From: CBDUEV01 sp965366365
GTDB lineage: Bacteria; Actinomycetota; Acidimicrobiia; Spongiisociales; JAENVV01
Direction of reading: 5' to 3'
DNA: 64,000 nt
NCBI GenBank assembly: GCA_965366365.1
Contig: CBDUEV010000001.1
Coordinates: forward strand, 1 to 64,000
Shown here: positions 34,032 to 43,207 of the stretch, one piece after another
Layout: each line of letters opens with the position of its first letter
How positions within the stretch are numbered: the first letter of the stretch is position 1
Notes under the pieces: generated by a model
What the model was told of the DNA's origin: nothing
Seen by the model: the letters and a program-made list of their open reading frames with translations, nothing else
Databases searched by the model: none
Position numbers and translations under genes: made by a program

Positions 34032-35773
34032 TTTCCTTCGTGTCGAGTGGATAGGTCGAGCCACCGATCCTCGGCTTCGGCCAGTTGGCTGAGAGCCTCA
34101 TCGAGAGCCTGGCTGATCTCGCTCACCTTTTCCCAGTCCTGGCTGGGCGATGCCAGGGCAGCTCGCTGCTCGGCGACGCGACGTTCCAGCATGGGGATGC
34201 GGTCCCCCAGCGACCGCAGCTCGCGCTGCTCGTGGAAAGACAGACGGTCGGCTCGCGAAACCGGTTTGGTGCCGGGCGTGGCCTGCCGGTCGGACCGCCC
34301 CTCCTTTTCGGCACTCGCCTTGGCAGTGCTGGATCTGAAGGCCGACCACCCGCCCGGATGGTGGAGGACGGTCCCATCCGGCTGGAGGGAATAGAGGTCT
34401 GACACGACCCGATCGAGGAAATACCGGTCGTGGCTGGCGGTCACGAGAGAGCCCTGCCACGTGTCGAGGAACTCTTCGAGCGCCCTGAGCGTGTCGAGGT
34501 CCAGATCGTTCGTCGGCTCGTCGAGGAGCAGGACGTTGGGGGCGCTCGCCAACACACGGAGCAGCTCGAGGCGGCGTCGCTCGCCGCCCGAGAGCTCGTC
34601 GATGCGGACCGAGTGTTGAGAGGGCGGGAACATGAATCGTTCGAGGAGCTGCGAGGCGCTCACTGAGATCCCCGAGTCGAGTTTCGTGTGGAGCGTGACG
34701 TCCTCCATGGCGTGCAGGAGGCGTTGCTCGGGTGGCAAGGGAGCGGGTTCTTGCCCATACATGCCCACCACGACCGTCGTCCCGAAACTGACTTTTCCGG
34801 TGTCCGGCGGGAGGGTTCCTGCCAGAAGACGCAGCAGGGTCGTCTTCCCCGAACCGTTGGGGCCGACCAGCCCGATGCGCGCCCGTTCGGAGAGGCGCAT
34901 GGTCACTCCTGCGACGATCCATCGTTCGTCGAAGCGCTTGCCGACGTTGTGGAGGTTGATGATCTTGCTGCCCAGTCTCCTTGTCGGGAGCTCGAATTCC
35001 ACCTCGCCTGCGCCGCCGACGACTTCGTGATCCTGGAGGGCCTCGGCGCGCCCCACTCGATACTTCGCCTTGCCGGTTCGAGCCTTGGGGTTGCGACGCA
35101 GCCACGCCAACTCGGTGCGGGCACGGTTCTGGCGCTTTCGTTCGGTCGCCTCGAGATGGGCGTCCCGCCTCTGGCGCGCCTCGAGGAAGTCCTCGTAGCT
35201 GCCGTGATGCGAGAAGACGCTTCCGTCCCGCACCTCCATCACCCGGTTGCAGACACGATCGAGGACGTACCGGTCGTGCGTGACGAGGACCAGGGCGCCA
35301 CTCCGCCCCGCCAGCCGGTCTTCGAGCCAATCGATGACGTCGACGTCGAGGTGGTTGGTCGGCTCGTCGAGCACGAGCACCTCGGCTTCGACGGCGAGGG
35401 CGGCGGCCAGGGCGGCCCTGCGGCGTTCCCCGCCCGAGAGGCTACCGATCGGGACATCGAGATCCTCGAATCCCAGCCGATCGAGGAGCGCCAGAGTGTC
35501 TCTCCCTCGATCGGCGATCTCTTGGAGTCTGGTGGCCGGATCGATCTTCGGGTCCTGTTCGAGGTACGCCACTCGCACGTCGTTTCCGGTCACGATCTGC
35601 CCCTGATCCGGATGGACCAGTCCGGCGATGATGCCGAGCAAGGTGGTCTTGCCTGACCCGTTCGCACCGATGATGCCGATCCGGTCCCCCGAATGGATTC
35701 CGAAACTGACGTCCTCGAGTACCCGCTGTTCGGGGTACGCCTTGCTGACGTGCTCGACGGTGAGAAGAATCAT
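34013..35773 (-). CDS. ABC-F ATPase, Uup-like
   Basis: 586 residues from ATG 35773. Two ABC domains (GANGSGKTTLLG and GPNGSGKTTLLR Walker A; SLSGGERRRAALAAALA and ELSGGERRRLELLRVLA signatures; LVLDEPTNHLD and LLLDEPTNDLD Walker B). They are joined by the ABC-F linker (residues about 240-320) and followed by a C-terminal coiled coil of the Uup type (ELRSLGDRIPMLERRVAEQRAAL). It acts on ribosomes or nucleic acid structures rather than in transport. A longer frame to 35938 is rejected because it overlaps galE. It lies seven bases after galE and is probably transcribed with galK-galE. Confidence 0.93.
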   Translation of the reverse strand: MILLTVEHVSKAYPEQRVLEDVSFGIHSGDRIGIIGANGSGKTTLLGIIAGLVHPDQGQIVTGNDVRVAYLEQDPKIDPATRLQEIADRGRDTLALLDRLGFEDLDVPIGSLSGGERRRAALAAALAVEAEVLVLDEPTNHLDVDVIDWLEDRLAGRSGALVLVTHDRYVLDRVCNRVMEVRDGSVFSHHGSYEDFLEARQRRDAHLEATERKRQNRARTELAWLRRNPKARTGKAKYRVGRAEALQDHEVVGGAGEVEFELPTRRLGSKIINLHNVGKRFDERWIVAGVTMRLSERARIGLVGPNGSGKTTLLRLLAGTLPPDTGKVSFGTTVVVGMYGQEPAPLPPEQRLLHAMEDVTLHTKLDSGISVSASQLLERFMFPPSQHSVRIDELSGGERRRLELLRVLASAPNVLLLDEPTNDLDLDTLRALEEFLDTWQGSLVTASHDRYFLDRVVSDLYSLQPDGTVLHHPGGWSAFRSSTAKASAEKEGRSDRQATPGTKPVSRADRLSFHEQRELRSLGDRIPMLERRVAEQRAALASPSQDWEKVSEISQALDEALSQLAEAEDRWLDLSTRHEGNQSRSS

Positions 35774-35780
35774 GCCGTGG

Positions 35781-36746
35781 TCAGCCGCGGGAGGCTTCCC
35801 ACGCCGAACGGATGATCTCGTCCAGGTCCGGATGCTCGGGCTGCCAGCCCAGGAGCTCGCGGGCCAGTTCGGAGGAGGCGACCAATGCGGGAGGGTCACC
35901 AGGACGCCGTGCTTCGATCGCCACGGGAATGGAGACACCGGTGACGCGGCGGGCCGCCTCTATGACCTCCAGCACCGAGTAGCCCACACCGTTTCCTAGG
36001 TTGACTGCCGCCGTCTCACCGCCCTGGGTCAGATAGTCGATAGCGGCGAGGTGGGCACTGCCGAGATCGGTGATGTGGATGTAGTCCCTGATGGGCGTCC
36101 CATCGGGCGTCGGGTAGTCGTCACCGAAGACCCGAATCGAGGAGGCGGCCCGTTGGGCGGCGACCAGCACGTTGGGAATCAGGTGGGTCTCGGGGTCGTG
36201 ACGCTCGGCGCGCCGCGCGGTTGCGCCGGCCGCGTTGAAATAGCGCAGCGACACCGAGCGCAATCCGTAGGCGGCCGAGTAGAAACTCAACGCATCTTCA
36301 AACGCCAGCTTCGTCCATCCGTAAGGACTCTCGGGAGCCTTTGGATGGTCTTCCGGAATGGGAACTCTCGTGGGTGTGCCATAGACGGCGGCCGAGGAAG
36401 AGAACACCAGCCGGTCCACTCCGCGATGCCGGAGGGCCGCCAGGAGGCGAATGCTCTGGACGACATTGGCGTCCAGATAGAGAGCGGGATCACGCACCGA
36501 TTCGCCGACGGCGATACGGCCGGCGAAATGGATCACCGAGTCGATGGCATGCTCCGCCAGGACCGCCTCGACCAGGGTGGAGTCGCCGATCTCGCCTTCC
36601 ACGAAGATCGCCGACTCATGGACAGCCTCCCGGTGCCCGCCCGACAGATCGTCGATGACCACGACATGGTCGCCGCGCTCGACGAGCAGATCGACCACTG
36701 CCGATCCAATATATCCGGCTCCGCCGGTCACCAGAACCCGATTCAT
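35781..36746 (-). CDS. galE: UDP-glucose 4-epimerase
   Basis: 321 residues. Rossmann motif VLVTGGAGYIGSAVVDLL, catalytic Ser/Thr region FSSSAAVYGTPT, YxxxK in SPYGWTKLAFED, and SLRYFNAAGA. Interconverts UDP-glucose and UDP-galactose. It overlaps the galK stop by four bases (ATGA), showing translational coupling, and the ABC-F gene follows closely. No galT is visible in the window, so the galactose route is incomplete here or completed elsewhere. Confidence 0.95.
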   Translation of the reverse strand: MNRVLVTGGAGYIGSAVVDLLVERGDHVVVIDDLSGGHREAVHESAIFVEGEIGDSTLVEAVLAEHAIDSVIHFAGRIAVGESVRDPALYLDANVVQSIRLLAALRHRGVDRLVFSSSAAVYGTPTRVPIPEDHPKAPESPYGWTKLAFEDALSFYSAAYGLRSVSLRYFNAAGATARRAERHDPETHLIPNVLVAAQRAASSIRVFGDDYPTPDGTPIRDYIHITDLGSAHLAAIDYLTQGGETAAVNLGNGVGYSVLEVIEAARRVTGVSIPVAIEARRPGDPPALVASSELARELLGWQPEHPDLDEIIRSAWEASRG

Positions 36747-37915
36747 GGCTGGACCTCCCGGTAGGTCTCGAGGGTCGCGCCCCCCCGTGGCTCGACTGCG
36801 AACAATGTTGGATCGAGGCCGGTGAGTGAACGAAACCGTTCTGCGGTGTGCCTCATGAAGGGAACCGCCGCCGGCTCGTCCACCAGAGCGACGGCGGCTC
36901 CGGCGAATCCGGCGCCGGTGAGCCGGGCCCCGTGGCAGGCGTCGAAGTCGAGGGCCGCCTCGACCATGGAGTCGAGGACGGGGGAGGAGACCTCGAAGTC
37001 GTCGCGCAAGCTTCTGTGGCTGGCTGTCATCAGAGACCCGAGCTGCGACGGATCGGCACCGGCGGCCACCGCCTCCACCACCCGAGCGTTCTCGGAGATC
37101 ACGTGGCGAGCACGGCGTACGACCCGCTCGGTGAGCTGGTCCGACGCCGTGTCGAGATCATCCAGGCTGGCGTCCCGCAATGCCGACACACCCAGGGCCG
37201 AGGCGGCCGCTTCGCAGTCGGCCCGCCGCGTGTTGTATTCGGAGTCCACCAGGCCCCGGCGCGTCGAGGTGTCCATGACGATGATCGATGTCGAGGCGGG
37301 CAGCGCCACAGCCGTGGTTTCGAGCGACCGGCAGTCGATCAGCAGGGCGGACTTCTCGACAGCCGCAGCGGAGATCAGTTGGTCCATGATGCCGCATTGC
37401 ATGCCGACCCATTCGTTCTCGGCGCGCTGGCTCACCAGCGCCATCTCGGTGGGAATCCAATCGAAATCGCCCGCTGCCGCGAAGGCGCGGGTGGTTGCCA
37501 CTTCGAGGGCGGCGGACGAAGACAGTCCCGAGCCACGCGGGACGTCGCTCGCCAGAGCACCCTCCCAGCCGCTCAGCCGGCGGCCACTCTCGCCCAGAGC
37601 GAAGGCGACGCCGGTCACGTACTCGCTCCAGTCGCCGTGGAAGTGGCCGAGGTTCTCCAGGTCGAGTCTTCGATGGCTGTCCAGGTCGCTTGCTTCGACT
37701 TCGACTATGTGGTCTGACCGCAGCCGAAAGGCGATCACGGCCCGTTGCTCCAACGCCACCGGCATGACGAAGCCGTCCTGGTAGTCGGTGTGGTCTCCGA
37801 TCAGGTTCACCCGTCCCGGCGCAGAGGCCAGGAAGTCGGGATCGGCACGATACCGAGCCCGGAATGCCTCGACGGCACGCTGCCCCGCATCCATCGGAGT
37901 CGATTCGGCCTGCAT
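36743..37915 (-). CDS. galK: Galactokinase
   Basis: 390 residues. GHMP kinase with the galactokinase signature APGRVNLIGDHTDYQDGFVMP (about residues 31-51), ATP loop PRGSGLSSSAALEVA and C-terminal GARLTGAGFAGAAVALV. Phosphorylates galactose at C1. TAGGCT at 37922-37927 ends six bases before the ATG, so galK heads the galK-galE-ABC-F unit with a leaderless mRNA. Confidence 0.96.
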   Translation of the reverse strand: MQAESTPMDAGQRAVEAFRARYRADPDFLASAPGRVNLIGDHTDYQDGFVMPVALEQRAVIAFRLRSDHIVEVEASDLDSHRRLDLENLGHFHGDWSEYVTGVAFALGESGRRLSGWEGALASDVPRGSGLSSSAALEVATTRAFAAAGDFDWIPTEMALVSQRAENEWVGMQCGIMDQLISAAAVEKSALLIDCRSLETTAVALPASTSIIVMDTSTRRGLVDSEYNTRRADCEAAASALGVSALRDASLDDLDTASDQLTERVVRRARHVISENARVVEAVAAGADPSQLGSLMTASHRSLRDDFEVSSPVLDSMVEAALDFDACHGARLTGAGFAGAAVALVDEPAAVPFMRHTAERFRSLTGLDPTLFAVEPRGGATLETYREVQP

Positions 37916-38184
37916 CTCGCCAGCCTAGACCGACCTCCGTCTCGCCATCTCGCCGCCCCAGCGGGAACCCGCACGGCTCGGCTGACCGGGGGTGGATTCG
38001 GCGGAGCCGGGCCCTGGTGTCGATTTCGGCTGGAATCTCGGTCGATCTCTGTTTGGGCGCTGCAATGCGACGGCGGCGCTGGAACAGGCATATGCTGAGC
38101 GCGGCCACAAGCCGGCCCAGACCCCCCTGATGGTGTCCGCCGACACGAGCGGATCGTTTCACTGGATTTCGAGGAGCTCGACCG

Positions 38185-39738
38185 ATGGATGAGAAGCGTT
38201 TCTCGCTCTATGGCAACACGATCACCGCGGCGCAGGATCGTAAGGCGCTCGCATGGCAGGCCATGTTCGTCAAACAGTTCAACTATGACCCAGACGAGAC
38301 GTTCGATCTGAGCGTCAAAGACAATGCCTTTCTGGGAACCGAGCTCGGAATCAGGGACATCGTCCGCGACGGCGATGGTGAGCAGTTGGACCCTGAGCGT
38401 CAGGTGATCATCTCAACCATTCGGATGGGTTTCGGCCACTATCGCATCGGTATGGCCGGCGCCTCTGCGGCGCGCGCCATGGGCTTCACTCCGCTGTGGC
38501 TCGATCTGCTCGGTATCCCGGGGGTGACATCGGATGTCATCAACTGGTGGAACTCCAACTACAGCAAGTACTCGCGTTTCTCACAACGTTCGAAGCTGTT
38601 CAACAAGTATGTGTGGGAGTCGGTGACGTCGGGCGATCGAACACTCCCCGGTCTGAACTGGGCTCTCAACAACTATGCGATCGGGTGGCCGTGGCGGTTC
38701 CTCAAGGCGAACGCTCGTGACTACCGCAAGAGCGAGTTGTTCGCTCCACTCCACCGGGCGTTGCCCTCTGAGATGCCGATCCTGACCGCCCACATGTGGA
38801 ACTGTATGGGTGCAGTCGCCGGTGGGATGACCAACGTGGTCGACATGATGTTCGACAACTGGCCGATGGCGTTCCAACTGACGGAGGGCGCGACCCATGC
38901 CGTGCAGTCGCCGTCGGGCTACTACGGCTTCCGCATCATGAACCAGTTCGACGAGAAGGATCGCCTCCTCAATCCGACTCCGGCGGACGCCATCGAATTC
39001 GTCGGCCATCACGTGGACCACGAACTGGTCCACAACATCGAGGTCGATTGTGCGGCCAGGATGCGCCGGATGGGAAACGGCGAGCCGCGCCGTTTCATGC
39101 TGACGATGGGTGGAGCCGGGGCGCAGCGTGAGCTGTTCAAGGCGATCGTGGACCACTGCCAACCGATGATCGAACGGGATGAGTTGACGCTGTTCGTCAA
39201 TCTCGGTGACCACGCCGACAACTGGGAATGGCTCCGTGGCGAACTCGGGACGTCCCCTGTGACGACCCACTTCGATTGGGAGGACACGAAGGCGTTCGCC
39301 GACGAGATTCGCCAGGGCGAGGCACGCGGGCTGCACGTGTTCCTCTTCGACAACACTTTCCACGGCGTCTACGCAAGCAACTATCTGATGCGCGTCAGCG
39401 ACGTCATGATCACCAAGCCGTCGGAGCTGGCGTTCTACCCGATACCGAAGATCTTCAACGAGCGGGTTGGGGCGCATGAGGCTTGGGGTGCGATCCGGAG
39501 CGCCGAGATCGGTGACGGCACCATCGAGACCAGGACCATTCCCCGCACTCTGCAGGCGATCGATCTGATGAGCAAGGAGACCGACCTGATGGAGATGTAC
39601 TGCGACATGATCGTCAAGAACAAGTCGATCGGTCTGTACGACGGGGCCTACAAGTGCGTCGAACTGGCCACCGGCCGGAGATTCGACCGGGCCAGCCTGA
39701 TCACCGTCCCCCAGGGTGACTCGGGCTCGCTGCCATGA
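38185..39738 (+). CDS. Putative glycosyltransferase-like protein of unknown family
   Basis: 517 residues, soluble, no signal peptide. I do not recognise it firmly. Near residue 75, ISTIRMGFGHYRIGMAGASAARAMG resembles the GxGH-type N-terminal loop of MGDG-synthase/GT28 enzymes. FMLTMGGAGAQRELFKAIVDHC (about 305) and MRVSDVMITKPSELAFYPIPKI (about 410) look like the GGxGxQ and acceptor/donor loops of GT-B folds. A conserved-looking aromatic stretch SDVINWWNSNYSKYSRFSQRSKLFNKYVW lies in between. Its start is supported by the domain alone; GGATTTCGAGGAG lies 8-20 bases upstream. It stands alone between galK (divergent) and DUF445 (convergent). Confidence 0.65.
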   Translation: MDEKRFSLYGNTITAAQDRKALAWQAMFVKQFNYDPDETFDLSVKDNAFLGTELGIRDIVRDGDGEQLDPERQVIISTIRMGFGHYRIGMAGASAARAMGFTPLWLDLLGIPGVTSDVINWWNSNYSKYSRFSQRSKLFNKYVWESVTSGDRTLPGLNWALNNYAIGWPWRFLKANARDYRKSELFAPLHRALPSEMPILTAHMWNCMGAVAGGMTNVVDMMFDNWPMAFQLTEGATHAVQSPSGYYGFRIMNQFDEKDRLLNPTPADAIEFVGHHVDHELVHNIEVDCAARMRRMGNGEPRRFMLTMGGAGAQRELFKAIVDHCQPMIERDELTLFVNLGDHADNWEWLRGELGTSPVTTHFDWEDTKAFADEIRQGEARGLHVFLFDNTFHGVYASNYLMRVSDVMITKPSELAFYPIPKIFNERVGAHEAWGAIRSAEIGDGTIETRTIPRTLQAIDLMSKETDLMEMYCDMIVKNKSIGLYDGAYKCVELATGRRFDRASLITVPQGDSGSLP

Positions 39739-40031
39739 CCGGCTGCTGACAGAGCAAACAGGTCGGTGCCGGCGATGCCGGCGGGACCACCGCCTCCCGA
39801 TCACGCGTTGGTCAACCGATCCAGGCTGAGACGATGTCGGGGTTCTGACCGGCTGAGCAGATCATGGCCCGGATCAAACCTGTGCCCATCTGAACCCGCT
39901 CCTCGCTGCGCTGTCGGCTCGGCAACCGTGCCGTCCTCCGCTGTCGCTGCGAGAGGCCGGCGAGAGGTCGACGGAAGTCCACGAAGTGGGCCGGTCGGCC
40001 AACGAGGAGGGTTGCGCCGGTGCGGTTGAGA
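39739..40031. other. Intergenic stretch without supported gene
   Basis: 293 bp between convergent genes. An open frame on the plus strand (39766-40029) has no ribosome-binding site and no plausible composition. I see no hairpin with a U-tract. Confidence 0.6.
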
Positions 40032-41294
40032 TCAGCCGAACGTCTCGATGAGGGCGTGGATGATGACCCCGACGAGACCACCCACCAGCGTGCCGTTGAT
40101 CCTGATGAACTGGAGGTCTCGACCGACCTGAAGCTCCAGCCTCCTGCTCGTCTCTCGCGCATCCCATCGCTGCACGGTGGAGGCGACGAGCCGGGCGACC
40201 TCGCCGCCGGACTGCTCGGCCACCTGGCGTGCCAGGGCAACGATCCAGGTGTTGACCTTGTGTTGGAGGTCCGTGTCGGTCTCCAGCCGCATCCCTCCTG
40301 TCTGAAAGGCGGCTTCGAGCCGCTGGTGGAGAGCTGAATCGGGGGTTTCAGCGGCGTCGGCGATCGTCGCCTTCATGTCGGTCCACAGCCCATCGATCCA
40401 GGTCTGGAAATCTGGGTGTTGGAGCAGCTCGTCGCGTAGAGCTTCGGCTCTGTGCATCAGCTCGGGCGAAGTCTGCAGGTCCCGCGCCAACTCGATGGCT
40501 CGCACGTCGAGCTGCTTGCGGAAGTGGTGATCGGGGTCGTCAGCCATTTCGGCCAGGAAACTCTGAATGGCGTCATAGAGCTTGTGGAAGACTGCGTCAT
40601 CCACCGTGCCCGGAACCCACCAAGGAGATTCCCTGCCGAGCCGGGCTCGCAGGAACTGCTGGTTGTCGTCGATTCCTTTGGCGGCAGCCTGCAGGGCGGC
40701 CGAGACGATCGTCTGGTGATGGTTTCCCTCGATGGCCCAGTCGGTCACGGATCCGATGATGGGTCCCACCTCGACGTTCTTGAGGCGGTCCGTGACAGCC
40801 TCCTGGATGCCGGCTTGGATGTCCTCGTCGGCCAAAGCCTCGGTGACGCCCGAGATGATCACCGTGGCCTGCTGCGCAGCGGCGGTGGCGTGCTCGGGGT
40901 CCCTCAGCCAGGTCCCGAGGCGGCGGGCAGGATTGGCCGTGTCGATCCGTTCGACGAGTCCGTCGGTGTCGACGAAGTTCCGTTCGATGAACTCACCCAG
41001 CCCCCGCCCGATGGCGTCTTTCCCCCGCGGGATGAGAGCGGTGTGAGGGATGGGGATTCCCAAAGGATGTCGGAACAAGGCCGTGACCGCGAACCAATCG
41101 GCGACTCCGCCGACCATGGCGGCCTCCGCAGCTGCCCTCACGTAGCCCCACCAGCCGTCACCGGCCCCCCAGATGTACGAGGCGACGAACACCAGCGCGG
41201 CCACCACGAGAAGGCCGCCGGCCCGGATCTTCATCGCACGCAGTCGCCGGGCTCGGCGTTCGTCCCAGGAGTCGTCCAGAGCGGGTGTGGTCAC
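40032..41294 (-). CDS. DUF445-family membrane protein
   Basis: 420 residues. Typical DUF445 start: a hydrophobic segment GGLLVVAALVFVASYIWG, then GYVRAAAEAAMVGGVADWFAVTALFRHPLGIPIPHTALIPRGKDAIGRGLGEFIERNF. A long helical middle follows, and a C-terminal membrane segment (INGTLVGGLVGVIIHALIE). YjiN-type proteins are inner-membrane proteins of unknown role. GTG 41294 is chosen because TAGCAT at 41301-41306 ends six bases before it. The flavodoxin gene lies 28 bp upstream on the same strand, so partial cotranscription is possible. Confidence 0.9.
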   Translation of the reverse strand: MTTPALDDSWDERRARRLRAMKIRAGGLLVVAALVFVASYIWGAGDGWWGYVRAAAEAAMVGGVADWFAVTALFRHPLGIPIPHTALIPRGKDAIGRGLGEFIERNFVDTDGLVERIDTANPARRLGTWLRDPEHATAAAQQATVIISGVTEALADEDIQAGIQEAVTDRLKNVEVGPIIGSVTDWAIEGNHHQTIVSAALQAAAKGIDDNQQFLRARLGRESPWWVPGTVDDAVFHKLYDAIQSFLAEMADDPDHHFRKQLDVRAIELARDLQTSPELMHRAEALRDELLQHPDFQTWIDGLWTDMKATIADAAETPDSALHQRLEAAFQTGGMRLETDTDLQHKVNTWIVALARQVAEQSGGEVARLVASTVQRWDARETSRRLELQVGRDLQFIRINGTLVGGLVGVIIHALIETFG

Positions 41295-41322
41295 CTCGGC
41301 ATGCTACCGATGGTTCGACCTT

Positions 41323-42042
41323 TCACCTGTACTCGGGGTTCTCGAAGTCGAATCTGGCACCGGCGTCCCAGGCCGCCCTTTGGTTCCCATGGGCTGGGAT
41401 GCCCCCTGCGGCGTTGAGCATGGAGGCGAGGTGGAGGAGGTTCCACGCCATGAAGGTGGTGTTGCGGTTCGTGAAGTCGTTCTCCGGTCCCCCAGAGCCT
41501 TCGTCGAGGTAGGACGGCCCCGGCCCGGCCTCTCCCAGCCACGCCGCATCAGCCTGCGGCGGGATCGTGTAGCCGAGGTGCTGGAACGAATAGAGGAGAT
41601 TCATGGCGCAGTGCTTGGCGCCGTCTTCGTTGCCGGTGATGAGACACCCCGCCACCTTGCCGTAGTAGGCATACTGTCCGGCCTCGTTGAGCATGCTCGA
41701 ATTCCCGTAGAGCCTTTCGATGACACGGGTCGCCACCGAGGTCTTCTCGCCGAGCCAGATGGCCGATCCGAGCACGAGGATGTCGGCCGCCATGACCTTC
41801 TCGAAGATCCCAGGCCAGGCGTCCACCTCCCAACCATGCTCGGTCATGTCGGGCCAGACTCCATCGGCGATGTCATGATCGACCGCTCGGATCAGCTCAG
41901 TATCCACCCCTTGTTTGTCCATGATCGCTCTGGATATGTCGATGAGTCCCTGGGTGTGGGACCGCTCCGGCGATTTCTTGAGCGTGCAGTTGATGAAGAG
42001 TGCGGAAAGACCCGAAAAATCCCAATCGCCGGCGTCCGTCAT
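41323..42042 (-). CDS. Flavodoxin-fold NAD(P)H/FMN reductase family protein
   Basis: 239 residues from ATG 42042. Flavodoxin-like phosphate-binding start LSALFINCTLKKSPERSHTQGL (SxxSxT-like), then VMAADILVLGSAIWLGEKTS and AGCLITGNEDGAKHCAMNLLYSFQHLG, as in NADPH-dependent FMN reductases. It should carry FMN and transfer electrons to quinones or other acceptors. AAGGACGGGG lies 7-16 bases before the chosen ATG; the frame extends to 42111, but that part is poorly conserved. Confidence 0.85.
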   Translation of the reverse strand: MTDAGDWDFSGLSALFINCTLKKSPERSHTQGLIDISRAIMDKQGVDTELIRAVDHDIADGVWPDMTEHGWEVDAWPGIFEKVMAADILVLGSAIWLGEKTSVATRVIERLYGNSSMLNEAGQYAYYGKVAGCLITGNEDGAKHCAMNLLYSFQHLGYTIPPQADAAWLGEAGPGPSYLDEGSGGPENDFTNRNTTFMAWNLLHLASMLNAAGGIPAHGNQRAAWDAGARFDFENPEYR

Positions 42043-42131
42043 GTCGTCCCCGTCCTTGCCTCGTGGCCGTCTCGGCCCGAACCTACACGACGTGCGGATG
42101 CAGAGCTCCACGGCGGTGATAGCGTGCTGTG

Positions 42132-43136
42132 ATGCGACTGAGAGGTCTCCTGATCGTGGCCGTCGTGGCGGGAGGTTTGGCGTGTAACGCCGGTTCGCCT
42201 GCTAGCAACTCGCCTTCCACGGGCTCGCCGGCCACCGAGTCCTCGGTCGAGGTTCGGGCCGAGACGACGACATCTGCCCCCACGGCCACGGAGCCTTCAG
42301 CGGAAGGGCCTGGAGGGGAAGGGGCTGGAGGGGAAGTGGTCGCAGGGGAGGGGACCGCAACCGTGACTTCCCCCGCGCAGGAGTCCGTGGCCACCACCTC
42401 ATCGACCGCGCCGGCGATCGATGGGGAGCTCGGCCTGGCCCGGCCGGCCTGGCTGGGCACACGGGTGCTCCCTCTCCGCCCCGACGGATTCGGCGAAGTG
42501 ACGTCCACCCCGGCCGAGTTGGTCGATCGTCGGATCCCGACCATCGATCTGCTCCCCCCTCCGACCGGCGACGCCTTCCGCGCCTCTTCCGGACCGGTCC
42601 CGGCTGACGTGGTTGCCCGGTCGACCTGGTCCCCGGATTGCCCGGTCACACTCGACGACCTCGCCTATCTCACGGTCTCCTTCTGGGGGTTCGATGGGCG
42701 ACACCACACCGGCGAACTCGTGGTCAACGTGGCGGTGGCCGACGACATTCTCTTGGTGTTCGAGGAGCTTCATCGGGCTCGATTCCCGATCGAGGAGATG
42801 CGCGTTGTCAGCCTGGAAGAGCTGGAAGCCCCGCCGACCGGCGACGGGAACAACACCACCTCCTTTGTCTGTCGCCCAACGACCCTGCGTGACGGCTGGT
42901 CCCAACACGCCTACGGCCTCGCCATCGATATCAACCCCTTCCACAACCCTTACGAGAAAGGCGATCTCGTGGTTCCGGAACTGGCGTCCGCCTATACGGA
43001 CCGGACCGATATCCGGCCGGGCATGATCCTCGAGAACGACGACACGAACGCCGCCATGGAACAGATCGGGTGGGGATGGGGCGGTGCATGGACCACGCTC
43101 ACCGACCCGATGCATTTCTCCCAGAACGGCCACTAG
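42132..43136 (+). CDS. M15-family D-Ala-D-Ala carboxypeptidase-like lipoprotein
   Basis: 334 residues. Lipobox VVAGGLAC at the N-terminus, then a 70-residue linker rich in Thr, Glu and Gly (repetitive DNA GAGGGGAAG-like). The M15 peptidase domain has RPTTLRDGWSQHAYGLAIDINPF (SxHxxGxAxD) and TLTDPMHFSQ (HF motif). It trims peptidoglycan stem peptides outside the membrane. TAGCGT at 42120-42125 ends six bases before ATG 42132; a GTG codon precedes it directly. Confidence 0.88.
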   Translation: MRLRGLLIVAVVAGGLACNAGSPASNSPSTGSPATESSVEVRAETTTSAPTATEPSAEGPGGEGAGGEVVAGEGTATVTSPAQESVATTSSTAPAIDGELGLARPAWLGTRVLPLRPDGFGEVTSTPAELVDRRIPTIDLLPPPTGDAFRASSGPVPADVVARSTWSPDCPVTLDDLAYLTVSFWGFDGRHHTGELVVNVAVADDILLVFEELHRARFPIEEMRVVSLEELEAPPTGDGNNTTSFVCRPTTLRDGWSQHAYGLAIDINPFHNPYEKGDLVVPELASAYTDRTDIRPGMILENDDTNAAMEQIGWGWGGAWTTLTDPMHFSQNGH

Positions 43137-43207
43137 GACACCAGCCGCAGCGTCCACTCTTTCGCGCTCAACCGGCTGACGCACGATAAAATGTTGGGCG
43201 GAGGTGC

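Noticed and set aside
39766..40029. 87-aa open frame
   Set aside because: No start signal and Arg/Ser-rich shadow composition.
42280..42360. Repeat element GAGGGGAAG-like in the M15 gene
   Set aside because: It encodes an in-frame Gly/Glu linker of a lipoprotein, a usual feature of such linkers.
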